NCBI GenBank assembly: GCA_032595685.2
Contig: CP159373.1
Span: forward strand, 1-64,000
Source of the DNA: Candidatus Electrothrix aestuarii
Lineage (GTDB): Bacteria; Desulfobacterota; Desulfobulbia; Desulfobulbales; Desulfobulbaceae
Length of the DNA: 64,000 nt
Reading direction: 5' to 3'
A program made the translations under genes and the position numbers. Position 1 is the first letter of the stretch. Each line of letters opens with the position of its first letter. The notes under the pieces are model-generated. The model was not told where the DNA came from. It was given only the letters and a program-made list of their open reading frames with translations, and did no database searches. Shown in pieces: positions 25,098 through 34,139 of the stretch.

Positions 25098-25206
25098 TGT
25101 CTTTCCTCCTTTTTCTTTTTTCAAAATCTTTTTTCAAAGGGTGTAAGGGTGAGTGAGCAACGATCAGCCCAACATCATCATCTGCATCATCGGTAATATA
25201 TCGTGT

Positions 25207-25225
25207 AGCGCGGAACCTCCGCGCT
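25207..25225. repeat. short perfect hairpin after oleC
   Basis: AGCGCGGA pairs with TCCGCGCT around ACC, 11 bp past the oleC stop. There is no T-run on the minus strand, so it is either a REP-type hairpin or a weak terminator. Confidence 0.6.
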
Positions 25226-25235
25226 CCTCTTACTT

Positions 25236-26882
25236 TCAGAGCCCTTGGCGACAGGCCATGCGTTGCATGACCCAGACCGCCAGCTTCTCCCTGAATATTT
25301 TGGCATTATGGCGAATATCCACCGGAAAAACGGCAAAGATCATAAAAACATTAATCCTCGCAGTCAAAGGATTAGAGCGGGCCAGCTCACGTAGCTCTTC
25401 GCAAAGCTTCTCTTCACCTTTGGCCTTTTTACTGTATAACTCCACTGTCAGCACAGGCCATTGTTCTCCCGGTTCCCCCTGACCAACCAAGGCAGAACGA
25501 AAAACCTCAGGATGCTCATTAAAGATGGCCTCACAGCAGATGGTGTACATGGGGCCATCCGGGGTAAGGACCCTGTGGGCCTTGCGACCGCAGAACCAAA
25601 GACGCCCCTGCTCATCCTGATAGCCCATATCCCCCATACGATGCCATAAACCGCCACCTTCCGCATCAGGGATCTTGGCCATCCGGGTTTCCTTCTCATT
25701 ATGATCATAGGCCAGGGTGACCACAGGTCCTTTGACCACGATCTCTCCGATGGTTCCGAAGGGCAGAATCTTGGCCTCGCTCCAATCACCGAGCGGGGTA
25801 TCAACCGGCTCAATAATCTCCACCCGCATGCCCGGCAAGGGACGGCCAACACAGGTGCCCTTGCCGATCCGGGTCTGATCCCAGGTTTCCTGAAGGATCT
25901 CCCGCCCGGTAATGGAGGTGGAAGGGAGACTTTCCGTTGCCCCGTAGGGAGTGTAGATCTCTCCGTCCTCGGGCATGATCTGCTGAACCCGCTTAATCAG
26001 CTCACCTGATACCGGAGCGCCCGCCATAAGAATTTTACGTACCGGCAGGGTGATCTGCTCATCAATACAGTAACGGCTCACCACGTTCCAGATGGCAGGG
26101 GAGCCAAAGGAATAGGTCACCTGCTTATCCTGGATGGAGCGGATGAACTTGACCGGATCAACCTCAGCAGGTCGGGTAGGATCCATGTCCGGAATGACTG
26201 CTGCCGCGCCCAGGGCAGTGGCAAACAGGGCAAAGAGCGGAAAGCCGGGCTGATCCACATCCTGCGGCCCGATCCCGTAATAATCCCGGATCTGCTGGAG
26301 TTGATGATAAAATATGCCGTGGGTGTATTGGACCCCCTTGGGCGGGCCGGTGGAGCCGGTGGTGAAAATAATCGCAGCCAGTTCATCCTCGGCCGTATGC
26401 ACCGGGCTGAAATGCAGGCCAGCCTTCCGGGCCTCCCCCTGCAAATAGATGCCGCATAATCTGAAAAGAGAATTACCAACGCAAAAGCGTTTCTTCACCG
26501 ACTTAAAGGGCTTACGAAACAAACGGGAAAAGAGATGCACCTGAGGAATGGCGATCAGCACCCTGGGCTGGACCGACCCTATACAGCGCAACAGGTTCTT
26601 ATAACCCATGCCCGGATCAATGAGGATCACCACAGCACCCAGTTGGAACAGGGCATAGGTCAGGCAGATGAACTCCATTGAGGGCCGCACCATAAGCATG
26701 ACCCGGTCGCCGCGCTGCACACCTCTTTTCCGCAGGGCATTGGCGTAGCTATTGCTGTTTTCCACCACCTGCCGGAAGGTCCAATGTTGATATTTACCGT
26801 TCTTGCCCGTGACCAGGGCAACAGCGTTTTTCCGTTCTGCGGCAGCCTTGTGCAGTGCTGCGCCTATATTGCAGTTGGTCAT
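25236..26882 (-). CDS. oleC: OleC-type AMP-dependent ligase (beta-lactone synthetase)
   Basis: 548 residues from MTNCNIGAALHKAA. Features of the ANL superfamily: the P-loop FTTGSTGPPKGVQYTHGIF, TPYGATESLP and MGYQDEQGRLWFCGRKAHRV. The LIDPGMGYKNLLRCI block and overall pattern match OleC of head-to-head hydrocarbon synthesis rather than general acyl-CoA ligases. OleC converts the beta-hydroxy acid made by OleA/OleD to a beta-lactone, which OleB decarboxylates to the olefin. oleA and oleB are at 43080-45016, about 16 kb away. No oleD is in the window. No strong Shine-Dalgarno is seen. Confidence 0.82.
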   Translation of the reverse strand: MTNCNIGAALHKAAAERKNAVALVTGKNGKYQHWTFRQVVENSNSYANALRKRGVQRGDRVMLMVRPSMEFICLTYALFQLGAVVILIDPGMGYKNLLRCIGSVQPRVLIAIPQVHLFSRLFRKPFKSVKKRFCVGNSLFRLCGIYLQGEARKAGLHFSPVHTAEDELAAIIFTTGSTGPPKGVQYTHGIFYHQLQQIRDYYGIGPQDVDQPGFPLFALFATALGAAAVIPDMDPTRPAEVDPVKFIRSIQDKQVTYSFGSPAIWNVVSRYCIDEQITLPVRKILMAGAPVSGELIKRVQQIMPEDGEIYTPYGATESLPSTSITGREILQETWDQTRIGKGTCVGRPLPGMRVEIIEPVDTPLGDWSEAKILPFGTIGEIVVKGPVVTLAYDHNEKETRMAKIPDAEGGGLWHRMGDMGYQDEQGRLWFCGRKAHRVLTPDGPMYTICCEAIFNEHPEVFRSALVGQGEPGEQWPVLTVELYSKKAKGEEKLCEELRELARSNPLTARINVFMIFAVFPVDIRHNAKIFREKLAVWVMQRMACRQGL

Positions 26883-26901
26883 AGAAAAGGGCGGAAGTAC
26901 C

Positions 26902-27366
26902 TTAAAGATACTGATCGCGGATATGGTTAAAATTGAGTGCCATATCACCTTTTTTCAGTGCGGCACAGTAAAGATTAAAATCTGTTGTCAGCAAAGTAAC
27001 GTCCCGTACAGACGCCTCAAGAAGGGCTGCATCCGTCAAACCGAGCCAAACGAACTCAGGACGTTGAGCGACCAGGGAGCTGGAAACGTATTTTTCTTTT
27101 GATTCCGTAATAACAAACCTCAGACATTGCAACACCTGACTTCGAGCAGGCTCTCCGATATAGGAAACCAGATTGGACGTTTCTGTGAGAGTATTCGGAG
27201 TAACCAGTATTTCCGTAGCCTGCGCCACTATCTTCAGCAGCACCTCGTAATCCTCAACTGTAAACGCTGTCAGCTTTTTATGCTTGGGAATATAATCGGT
27301 TGAAGCGCTGCCGACAATAAAGAGGACAAGTAAATTCGTGTCAATGAGCAACCGTGAGAGTTTCAC
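26902..27366 (-). CDS. PIN-domain protein (VapC-like toxin)
   Basis: 154 residues. N-terminal LLIDTNLLVLF gives the first metal-binding Asp of a PIN ribonuclease; TPNTLTETSNL provides the Glu and LTTDFNLY the late Asp. PIN toxins cleave RNA, often tRNA or mRNA. The start overlaps the stop of the preceding small gene by 4 bases, as in toxin-antitoxin pairs. Oddity: the protein is longer than most VapC (about 130), with the insert in the middle. The antitoxin partner is assigned by position. Confidence 0.75.
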   Translation of the reverse strand: MKLSRLLIDTNLLVLFIVGSASTDYIPKHKKLTAFTVEDYEVLLKIVAQATEILVTPNTLTETSNLVSYIGEPARSQVLQCLRFVITESKEKYVSSSLVAQRPEFVWLGLTDAALLEASVRDVTLLTTDFNLYCAALKKGDMALNFNHIRDQYL

Positions 27367-27662
27367 GAGAAGACCTCTCGGTTTTTAACCGAGATTATAC
27401 GGTGAAGTGAATCATCAGAAATCCGAACAACCTTATACGAGCGTTGGAACAACTGATTTGTTCGGAATTGGGCAATCCCTCTCGTCATATTATTTAGTGA
27501 TTCTAATTCATTCCACGGACGAGAAAACCCGAGTGTGACAACCCATTCTTTTGCTTCTTCGTCAAACTCCACTTCTTCCAAGCCGAGATTGCGGATATCT
27601 TCCTCTGCAAAAAGATCAAGGATATGTTCTTTTGCCAATTTAACAGCCTCTTTAACCTTCAT
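27363..27662 (-). CDS. small acidic protein, probable antitoxin partner of PIN protein
   Basis: 99 residues beginning MKVKEAVKLAKEHILDLFAE, with WVVTLGFSRPWNE and YKVVRISDDSLHRIISVKNR. AAGGAGA precedes the ATG. It overlaps the PIN gene by 4 bases. It does not look like the usual AbrB or RHH antitoxins. I call it an antitoxin only from coupling and size; a structural partner of the PIN protein is equally possible. It lies just downstream of hsdM. Confidence 0.6.
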   Translation of the reverse strand: MKVKEAVKLAKEHILDLFAEEDIRNLGLEEVEFDEEAKEWVVTLGFSRPWNELESLNNMTRGIAQFRTNQLFQRSYKVVRISDDSLHRIISVKNREVFS

Positions 27663-27743
27663 ATCGCTTCTCCTTGCTGTACTCAGCAGCTTTATTATGA
27701 CATTCCCACTTTCTTCTTCTGATCTCTTCGCTTGTATTATCCC

Positions 27744-29231
27744 TCACCTATCGCTTACACTCAATCGGGCAGCAACCTCGCGAAAACTCTGGAGCCCGGC
27801 CTCAATATTTTCAATAATCTCTGCGGCCAGGTCTTCCGGGTCAGGCAGGTTATCCAGGTCAGCCAGGGATTTATCCTTGAGCCAGAAGATATCCAGGCTG
27901 GTCTTATCTCTGGCGATGATCTCTTTATAGGCGTACTTGCGCCATCTGCCATCAGGGTTGCTCTCTGCATCCCAGGTTGCTTGTCGTTTGTGGCGGTTTT
28001 CCGGGTTATAGCAGCTGATGAAGTCCTGAAGATGCTCCAGGCGCAGGGGCTTTTTCTTCAGGGTGTGATGGATATTGGTGCGATAATCGTAGAACCACAC
28101 CTCCTTGGTCCAGGGCTCTTTTTGGGCCGGGCGATTATCAAAGAAGAGCACGTTGGCCTTGACCCCGTTGGCGTAGAAAATGCCAGTGGGCAGGCGCAGA
28201 ATGGTGTGGAGTTCTGTGGTCTCCATCAGCTTCTTGCGCACGGTTTCCCCGGCCCCGCCTTCAAAAAGGACATTATCTGGGACCACCACAGCGGCCCGGC
28301 CTGTGGATTTGAGCATGGAGCGGATATGCTGGACAAAATTGACCTGCTTATTGGAGGTCGTGGCCCAGAAATCCTGCCGGTTGTAGGTCAGGTCGTCTTT
28401 TTCCTGCTCGCCTTCCTGGTTGGTAAAGGTCATGCTGCTCTTTTTACCAAAGGGCGGATTGGCCAGCACCATATCCACGGTGTAGGCGGGAGGAGCAATC
28501 AGGGCGTCGTTGGCACTCACCGCACTCTCGCCATCGATCTCGCCGATGTTATGGAGAAACATATTCATCAGGCACATGCGGCGGGTATTGGAGACGATCT
28601 CATTACCGCTAAAGGTCTCGAATTTGAGAAAGGCCTTCTGCTTTTTATCGAGCTTATGATTGGTGATCAGGTGATCATAGGCAGAAAGGAAAAAACCACC
28701 GGTCCCGCAGGCAGGGTCGGCAATGGTCTGCATGGGTTCCGGGCGCATACAGGCGACCATGGCCTTGATCAGGGAGCGCGGGGTAAAGTACTGGCCTGCA
28801 CCGGACTTGGTGTCTTCGGCGTTCTTTTCCAGGAGACCCTCGTAGATGGTGCCCTTGGTGTCGGCATCCAGCATGACCCAATCGGTGTCATTGACCATCT
28901 CCACCAGGCGGGAGAGCTTGGCCGGGTCCTGGATTTTGTTCTGGGACTTGGTGAAGATCTGGCCGAGCATGCCCTTCTTCATGCCCAGCTCCCGGAGCAG
29001 GGTGATGTAATGCCCTTCCAGCTCTGCACCCTTTTTGCTGCGCAGGCTGTTCCAGGTGAACGCTTCCGGGATACCGACATCGCGGTTATAAGGGGGCCTG
29101 CTGTATTCATCCGCCATTTTCAGGAAGATGAGATAGGTCAGTTGTTCCAGGTAGTCACCATAGCCGACGCCATCATCTCTGAGGGTGGTACAGAAGCTCC
29201 AGACTTTGGAAATAAGGGTTTCGGCGTTCAT
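27744..29231 (-). CDS. hsdM: type I restriction-modification DNA methyltransferase (HsdM)
   Basis: 495 residues. N-terminal helical HsdM domain, then the AdoMet motif ADPACGTGGFFLSAYDH and the catalytic NPPF motif (MVLANPPFGKKS) of N6-adenine methylases. FYDYRTNIHHTLKKKPL is a conserved C-terminal block. Works as M2S methylase and as part of the R2M2S complex, protecting the host site. Third gene of the hsdR-hsdS-hsdM set on this strand, with 466 bases of repeats between hsdS and hsdM that may carry its own promoter. Confidence 0.95.
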   Translation of the reverse strand: MNAETLISKVWSFCTTLRDDGVGYGDYLEQLTYLIFLKMADEYSRPPYNRDVGIPEAFTWNSLRSKKGAELEGHYITLLRELGMKKGMLGQIFTKSQNKIQDPAKLSRLVEMVNDTDWVMLDADTKGTIYEGLLEKNAEDTKSGAGQYFTPRSLIKAMVACMRPEPMQTIADPACGTGGFFLSAYDHLITNHKLDKKQKAFLKFETFSGNEIVSNTRRMCLMNMFLHNIGEIDGESAVSANDALIAPPAYTVDMVLANPPFGKKSSMTFTNQEGEQEKDDLTYNRQDFWATTSNKQVNFVQHIRSMLKSTGRAAVVVPDNVLFEGGAGETVRKKLMETTELHTILRLPTGIFYANGVKANVLFFDNRPAQKEPWTKEVWFYDYRTNIHHTLKKKPLRLEHLQDFISCYNPENRHKRQATWDAESNPDGRWRKYAYKEIIARDKTSLDIFWLKDKSLADLDNLPDPEDLAAEIIENIEAGLQSFREVAARLSVSDR

Positions 29232-29328
29232 TTTTTCTTTTCGCTCTCTGCTTGTTGTATCAGAAGGTCAAAATCGGACGTATACAGACGATCCTGGATG
29301 ATTCTAATGTGATTTTTTCCATCGGCGG

Positions 29329-29406
29329 CAGTTATCCTAAAATTTCGGATAACTGATTTCCATCCAACTCAATCGGCAGCAGTTATTCGAAAATTTCGAA
29401 TAACTG
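29329..29406. promoter_or_regulatory. pair of 27-bp palindromes upstream of hsdM
   Basis: CAGTTATCC-(N9)-GGATAACTG at 29329-29355 and the near-perfect CAGTTATTCGAAAATTTCG...AATAACTG at 29380-29406 are repeated at 51-bp spacing with a shared ATCGGC lead-in. They lie 98-175 bp before the hsdM ATG. They could be operators for a dimeric regulator or transcript hairpins; which is undetermined. Confidence 0.6.
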
Positions 29407-29412
29407 AATCAG

Positions 29413-29693
29413 CCGCCCACCGTTAAAACGGTGGGCTATTATCGGTCGCCCCTCCAGGGCGGGGATTTCCGGGCAACAACGTCCCGGAGGGACGAACGAA
29501 CATAGCCCAGGGTTTTAACCCTGGGGATTTATTTACACAACAGGATGTCGGACACACAACACCCCGCGATAAATCACGGGGCTATTACCGGCTGTCCCTC
29601 CGGGACGCTGTGCGTCTTTTTGATGCATTCCCTGCCGGAAAATCAACCCGTCCCGGAGGGAGTGCCGAAACGATGTTTCAACGTTGGGCACTG
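29413..29693. repeat. tandem REP-like elements between hsdS and hsdM
   Basis: CCCACCGTTAAAACGGTGGG, CGTCCCGGAGGGACG and CCCAGGGTTTTAACCCTGGG hairpins, followed by a second variant from 29559 (CCCCGCGATAAATCACGGGG, CCCTCCGGGACG, CCCGTCCCGGAGGGA). Same family as 23990-24100. Inserted between two genes of the restriction operon. Confidence 0.85.
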
Positions 29694-29696
29694 CCA

Positions 29697-31256
29697 TCAT
29701 GTACATCCTTTTTTCGCTCTCTTCTTTGCGGTCTTGGCCTTTGTAGCTTTTTTTGCCTTGGCTGCGGCTGCTTCCTTTTCTTTGGCGATGCGTTCCAAGA
29801 GGACGGAGGCGGGTTCGTCGTTGGGGTCTTGGGGGACCAGTTGGCCGGAGAAGGCTTTTTTGAGGATGGATTGGCGAAGGGTTTCAGATCTCAACAAGTT
29901 CTCCTCAATACCCTTGACATTTTGACCAATTACAGAAAACTGTTCATCCATATAATCGATCAGTTGAAGTTGTTCTTCTTTGGAAGTCAAAGGAACCACC
30001 AAATTTTCAAGCGTAGTAAGATTAATATTCTTTTGAGCAGTAGCAGGCGCATACGCTTCGATCCTTTCTCTTACAGACGCAATGAATAGCTCAACATACC
30101 TTGAATCTACTAGCTCTTCGTAAGCCGTAAAACCGACCACGCTGTCGGGAAAGCAGCCGTCAAACCCTAAAAACGCTGTTTCAGCGATATTTGCTGCTAT
30201 CGTTATACATAAGGTTCCTTCAGGCCAAAGCTTACTTTGCGCTAATCCAAATTCACTTAAAGTTTGCGAATAATCAGTTACTACACGATTCGCGGCCTTC
30301 ACTTCACCTGTCTGAACAAATGGGTACTTACCACCAAATAATTGGGGAGCATTTCTAGGTCGGTGCTTTGATTTACCTCGTCCCAAATCCCCCAGTTCGG
30401 ACAGATAAGTATACGCATACGTATCTGGCAAATCAGGAAGCATTGCAAGCTGCTCTTCAGTTAATAGCTCTTTCTCTTTCAGCTTTCTCGGCTTACTCGG
30501 CTTCTTCCCCTCCTTTCCACCATCCTCCCACCGCTCAACCGCAACTTTCCACTCTTCCAGTTGTTGCTGGTAGCGGTCTTCACGCTCATGCCTGATGCGT
30601 TCCAGGAGTTGGTCCGCCGTTTCCAGCTTATCAGCGTTGTCTTTACGCCACTGTTCGGTGAGTTTACCTTCAAAGGCGTGTTTGAGCAACGCCTGACGGT
30701 AGAATTTGAGTTGTTCCCGCGCTGTCTTCAGGCTTTCGATGCCTTTATCCAGCTCAGAGAAAAGTTCTTCGAGGCGAGCGACTACGCTTCGCTGGTAGCT
30801 CAAGGAAAAAGGAGGAAAGAAGAAGGAAGAAATGTCGGCTGGTCGTACTGCAGGATACAATGCACCCTGAACTCTCAGACTCATGTCATCAACGAATTCA
30901 CGGGACTGAACAAGATAAAATATGAATTTTGGTTCTACCCATTTTGAGCGTAAAACATGAAAACCTGTTGAGCCAATTGCACCGTTTAACGCCGGGGGAA
31001 CCAGAGCGACAGCATTGAGATTCGGACGAGTCATAGAAACTAGAACATCGCCACTTTTCAAGTGCTGTTTCGCTCGACTTGGAGCCTTTGAAGTTTTTAA
31101 TTTTTTCGGGTTGATAATAGCTTTAAAAGATCGATCTACACTGCTAATATCGACATAAACAAACTCGGCACCAGAAGGCCCGCTGCGATTAATATCAGTA
31201 TCGGAAATATCGCCCAAGGTAATATCCTTATCCTTCATCCTTCTACCTTCTTCCAT
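29697..31256 (-). CDS. hsdS: type I restriction-modification specificity subunit (HsdS)
   Basis: About 520 residues with the two-TRD layout. TRD1 (about 10-170) ends at the first central helix (FSELDKGIESLKTAREQLKF). The linker is followed by TRD2 (about 290-440), ending at the second helix (LQLIDYMDEQFSVIGQN). A helix with ERWEDGGKEGKKPSKPRKLK joins the halves. It recognises a bipartite DNA target. The start is near the hsdR stop; a better-spaced ATG after GAAGG lies at 31238. The C-terminus is Lys/Ala rich (EAAAAKAKKATKAKTAKK). TRD identity cannot be matched to a target from sequence alone. Confidence 0.92.
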   Translation of the reverse strand: MEEGRRMKDKDITLGDISDTDINRSGPSGAEFVYVDISSVDRSFKAIINPKKLKTSKAPSRAKQHLKSGDVLVSMTRPNLNAVALVPPALNGAIGSTGFHVLRSKWVEPKFIFYLVQSREFVDDMSLRVQGALYPAVRPADISSFFFPPFSLSYQRSVVARLEELFSELDKGIESLKTAREQLKFYRQALLKHAFEGKLTEQWRKDNADKLETADQLLERIRHEREDRYQQQLEEWKVAVERWEDGGKEGKKPSKPRKLKEKELLTEEQLAMLPDLPDTYAYTYLSELGDLGRGKSKHRPRNAPQLFGGKYPFVQTGEVKAANRVVTDYSQTLSEFGLAQSKLWPEGTLCITIAANIAETAFLGFDGCFPDSVVGFTAYEELVDSRYVELFIASVRERIEAYAPATAQKNINLTTLENLVVPLTSKEEQLQLIDYMDEQFSVIGQNVKGIEENLLRSETLRQSILKKAFSGQLVPQDPNDEPASVLLERIAKEKEAAAAKAKKATKAKTAKKRAKKGCT

Positions 31257-31258
31257 TA

Positions 31259-34087
31259 TCAAGCCGCCAATCCCTCATTCATCTCATCAATCAACCCATC
31301 CATCCTATCCCCAAACAACTGATACATCTTCCCCAACCCTCCCTGACTATCAAACGGAGCCATCTCCAGATCATCCCGCTCAAAATGAAACGAGCTGATA
31401 ATATGATCACGGATCATCTGCAACCACTGCATCTGCTCCTCATTGAACTTCTCCCCTGCCCCGGCATGGTGCTTCATCACCCAATTCTGAAAATTCCTGC
31501 GCACGGTTCCATCATAGGGTGATAAGGACGAGTCAATATGACAGACTCGGCGGATTAAGGCAACCAGCGCGGTCAACTCATTTATAGGTTGCTTGCCCTG
31601 ATAATCATCCAGCTGGCTGTAGGCATTCCAGATGCGCAGGGGCGCAAGAGCGGGCCTGTCCGCCTTGAGCGTATCCAGCACCTCCTGGATCATGTCGTAG
31701 GTGATCTCTCTTCGACGCTGGGGCTGATCATAAAAGATCTCCAGAGCATCAAGTGTATCTTTCTGCTGCTCAAGATAGCTGGCAAAATCTTCAACCAACT
31801 GCTGCGCGTTCTCAGCCGAATCCTTACCCCACTCCGCCCGGATCACTTCATCCAGGTTATCATGGTCAATCTTCTGCTCCTTCTCACGCCTGATGGAGTC
31901 AATCAGCTCTATCAAATCGCCGGTAAAGACATCAGCTGCCGCACTGACCAGCTCGGCCTGGGCCTCTTGCCGCTTGTCGTCTCCAGGGTCTGTTCCCGCA
32001 GGCTGCTTGGCCAGCTCCAGGGCCTTGGCTTCGACCCTATCTGCGTCAATGGCATCAAACAGGTCGTTGATAATCCGGGGCAGCTCCACACCTCCGGCGG
32101 CCTTTTCGATTCTGGCCTGATCCTCTGCATCCAGTTGTTTATTCAAACGCGCCAGACGACCAGCCAGAGAACTGACCGTGTCGGTATCGCTGGTGCCCAT
32201 CATCACGCCCATTGCCAGATCCTTCAGCGTCATCGAGGGCTTGGTGATGAGCGGCTGACTGGCGGTCTTGAGGGATTTGGTGACACCAATGGCATCAACA
32301 ATGACATAGTGGGTCTTGGCGCTCCTGGCTGAGGGCGTGACCTTGCGCAGATCGTCATGCTCCAGGGTCCGGGTTCCCCGGCCCTTCATCTGCTCAAAGT
32401 AATTCTTGCTCTTGACGTCCCGCATAAAGAGCAGACACTCCAAGGGTTTGACATCAGTGCCTGTGGCGATCATGTCCACGGTCACCGCGATCCGGGGATT
32501 ATAGTCGTTGCGGAACTGAGAAAGGATGGATTTCGGAGCCTCGCCCTGCTGGATAATCTTGCCCGCTTTGTCCTTCCTGTCCTGAGCCGCCTTATAGGTA
32601 ACCTTCTTGCAAAAGGCATTGCCTTCGCCGAATTCATCCCGCAGGGTCTGAATAATATCGTCGGCATGGCTGTCGGTCTTGGCAAAGATCAGGGTCTTGG
32701 GCACCTCATCACGACCGGGAAAGATCTCGGGCAGCGAGTTTTTAAAGGACCGGATCACCGTTCTGATCTGACTGGGATTGACAATATCCCGGTCCAACTG
32801 CTTGGCGGAATAGGCCTCATCTTCGTCCTGTTCCTGCCAACGCCCCTTGCGGGTCCTCTTTTCCCGCAGCTCTACCTGCTGCCTGGCTCGCAGTTGTGCG
32901 CCCTGTTGCGAGATCCTGGTGTCGATAAAATAGACTTCATTACCCACATTGACCCCATCAGCCACGGCCTTCTCATGGGTGTACTCACTGACCACGTTTT
33001 GCTTGAAAAAGCCGTAGGTGCGATTATCCGGGGTGGCGGTCAAGCCGATCAGATAGGCATCAAAATAATCCAGCACCTGCTGCCAGAGGTTGTAGATGGA
33101 GCGGTGGCATTCATCAATAAAGATGAAGTCGAAAAACTCTATGGGCACCTTGGGGTTATAGGCAACCGGCATGGGTTCTTTGGGCTTGGTCTGCTGTTCG
33201 GCAGGGTTGCGTTCTTCCAGGGCCTCATCCAGCTCTTCGCCTCTGAGGATAGAGTACATCCGCTGAATCGTGCTGATACAGACCTGGGCATCCTTGGGAA
33301 CATTGCCGCTTTTTAGCCGCTGGACCGCGTAGAGCTCAGTGAACTTGCGGTTGTCATCCTGCGGGGTAAAGGTGAGCATTTCCTGCTCAGCCTGTTCACC
33401 CAGGTTCTTGGTATCCACCAGAAAGAGAATACGCTTGCCCTTGGCATGCTTGAGAATTCGATACATGGCCGTGATGGCGGTATAGGTCTTCCCGGCACCG
33501 GTAGCCATCTGGATCAGGGCCCTGGGCCTATCCAGTTTGAAGGATTCCTCAAGGTTGCTGATCGCCGATTCCTGGCAGTCGCGCAGACCCAGTTCCCTGG
33601 TTGGCAGCTGGGCGGGGTTGAGCAAGGGGATCTGGGTCAGGCGGGTTCTGAGGCTTCTCCCCTGCTCTGTCCATTCCAGCAGGGTTTCAGGGCGATGAAA
33701 AGTGAAGACCTCCCGTGAACGCGGTTTAGGGTCCCGGTTATCCGTGAAGCGGGTGATAATGCCGGTGCTCTCGTAGAGAAAGGGCAAGGGCTCGTTTGTG
33801 CCCACCCATTTGAGTTGGGCACTGGCATAGCCTGCGCTCTGTTCTTCCACTGTGGTGATGTTCTCAGCCTTGCTGGCCCGCTTGGCCTCAATCACCGCGA
33901 CAGGCTTTTTGTTCACGAACAGGACATAGTCAGCCGGTCCGGTATCAGTTTGATATTCCCGGACAGCCTGACCTTTGCCGTCATGCAGGTTGATCCTGTT
34001 GTTCTCCTGAATTACCCAGCCTGCGGCCTTGAGCAGGTTGTCGATGTGGTCGCGGGCGATCTGTTCCGGGTTTTTATTGGGAACCAT
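31259..34087 (-). CDS. hsdR: type I restriction enzyme R subunit (HsdR)
   Basis: About 942 residues. N-terminal endonuclease domain with ADYVLFVNKKPVAVIEAKRA (the D...ExK of the nuclease), then SF2 helicase motifs: MATGAGKTYTAI (Walker A), FIDECHRS (DEAH-type), LIGLTATPDN and MKGRGTRT (motif VI). ATP-driven translocation pulls DNA until cleavage far from the site. I prefer the ATG 13 codons into the longest frame because NPEQIARDHIDNLLKAAGW is the usual N-terminus. The 3' end overlaps the start of hsdS. No frameshift seen, so the system looks intact. Confidence 0.95.
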   Translation of the reverse strand: MVPNKNPEQIARDHIDNLLKAAGWVIQENNRINLHDGKGQAVREYQTDTGPADYVLFVNKKPVAVIEAKRASKAENITTVEEQSAGYASAQLKWVGTNEPLPFLYESTGIITRFTDNRDPKPRSREVFTFHRPETLLEWTEQGRSLRTRLTQIPLLNPAQLPTRELGLRDCQESAISNLEESFKLDRPRALIQMATGAGKTYTAITAMYRILKHAKGKRILFLVDTKNLGEQAEQEMLTFTPQDDNRKFTELYAVQRLKSGNVPKDAQVCISTIQRMYSILRGEELDEALEERNPAEQQTKPKEPMPVAYNPKVPIEFFDFIFIDECHRSIYNLWQQVLDYFDAYLIGLTATPDNRTYGFFKQNVVSEYTHEKAVADGVNVGNEVYFIDTRISQQGAQLRARQQVELREKRTRKGRWQEQDEDEAYSAKQLDRDIVNPSQIRTVIRSFKNSLPEIFPGRDEVPKTLIFAKTDSHADDIIQTLRDEFGEGNAFCKKVTYKAAQDRKDKAGKIIQQGEAPKSILSQFRNDYNPRIAVTVDMIATGTDVKPLECLLFMRDVKSKNYFEQMKGRGTRTLEHDDLRKVTPSARSAKTHYVIVDAIGVTKSLKTASQPLITKPSMTLKDLAMGVMMGTSDTDTVSSLAGRLARLNKQLDAEDQARIEKAAGGVELPRIINDLFDAIDADRVEAKALELAKQPAGTDPGDDKRQEAQAELVSAAADVFTGDLIELIDSIRREKEQKIDHDNLDEVIRAEWGKDSAENAQQLVEDFASYLEQQKDTLDALEIFYDQPQRRREITYDMIQEVLDTLKADRPALAPLRIWNAYSQLDDYQGKQPINELTALVALIRRVCHIDSSLSPYDGTVRRNFQNWVMKHHAGAGEKFNEEQMQWLQMIRDHIISSFHFERDDLEMAPFDSQGGLGKMYQLFGDRMDGLIDEMNEGLAA

Positions 34088-34139
34088 ATTGAGCTCGTTT
34101 TTCTTTTGGATATGACAGGACACCATACACAGAAGTTTA

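Noticed and set aside
27732-29312. Long plus-strand ORF of 526 codons
   Set aside because: It is antisense to hsdM, whose methylase motifs are clear; the translation is low in recognisable motifs and rich in Gly, Leu and His, typical of a shadow frame.
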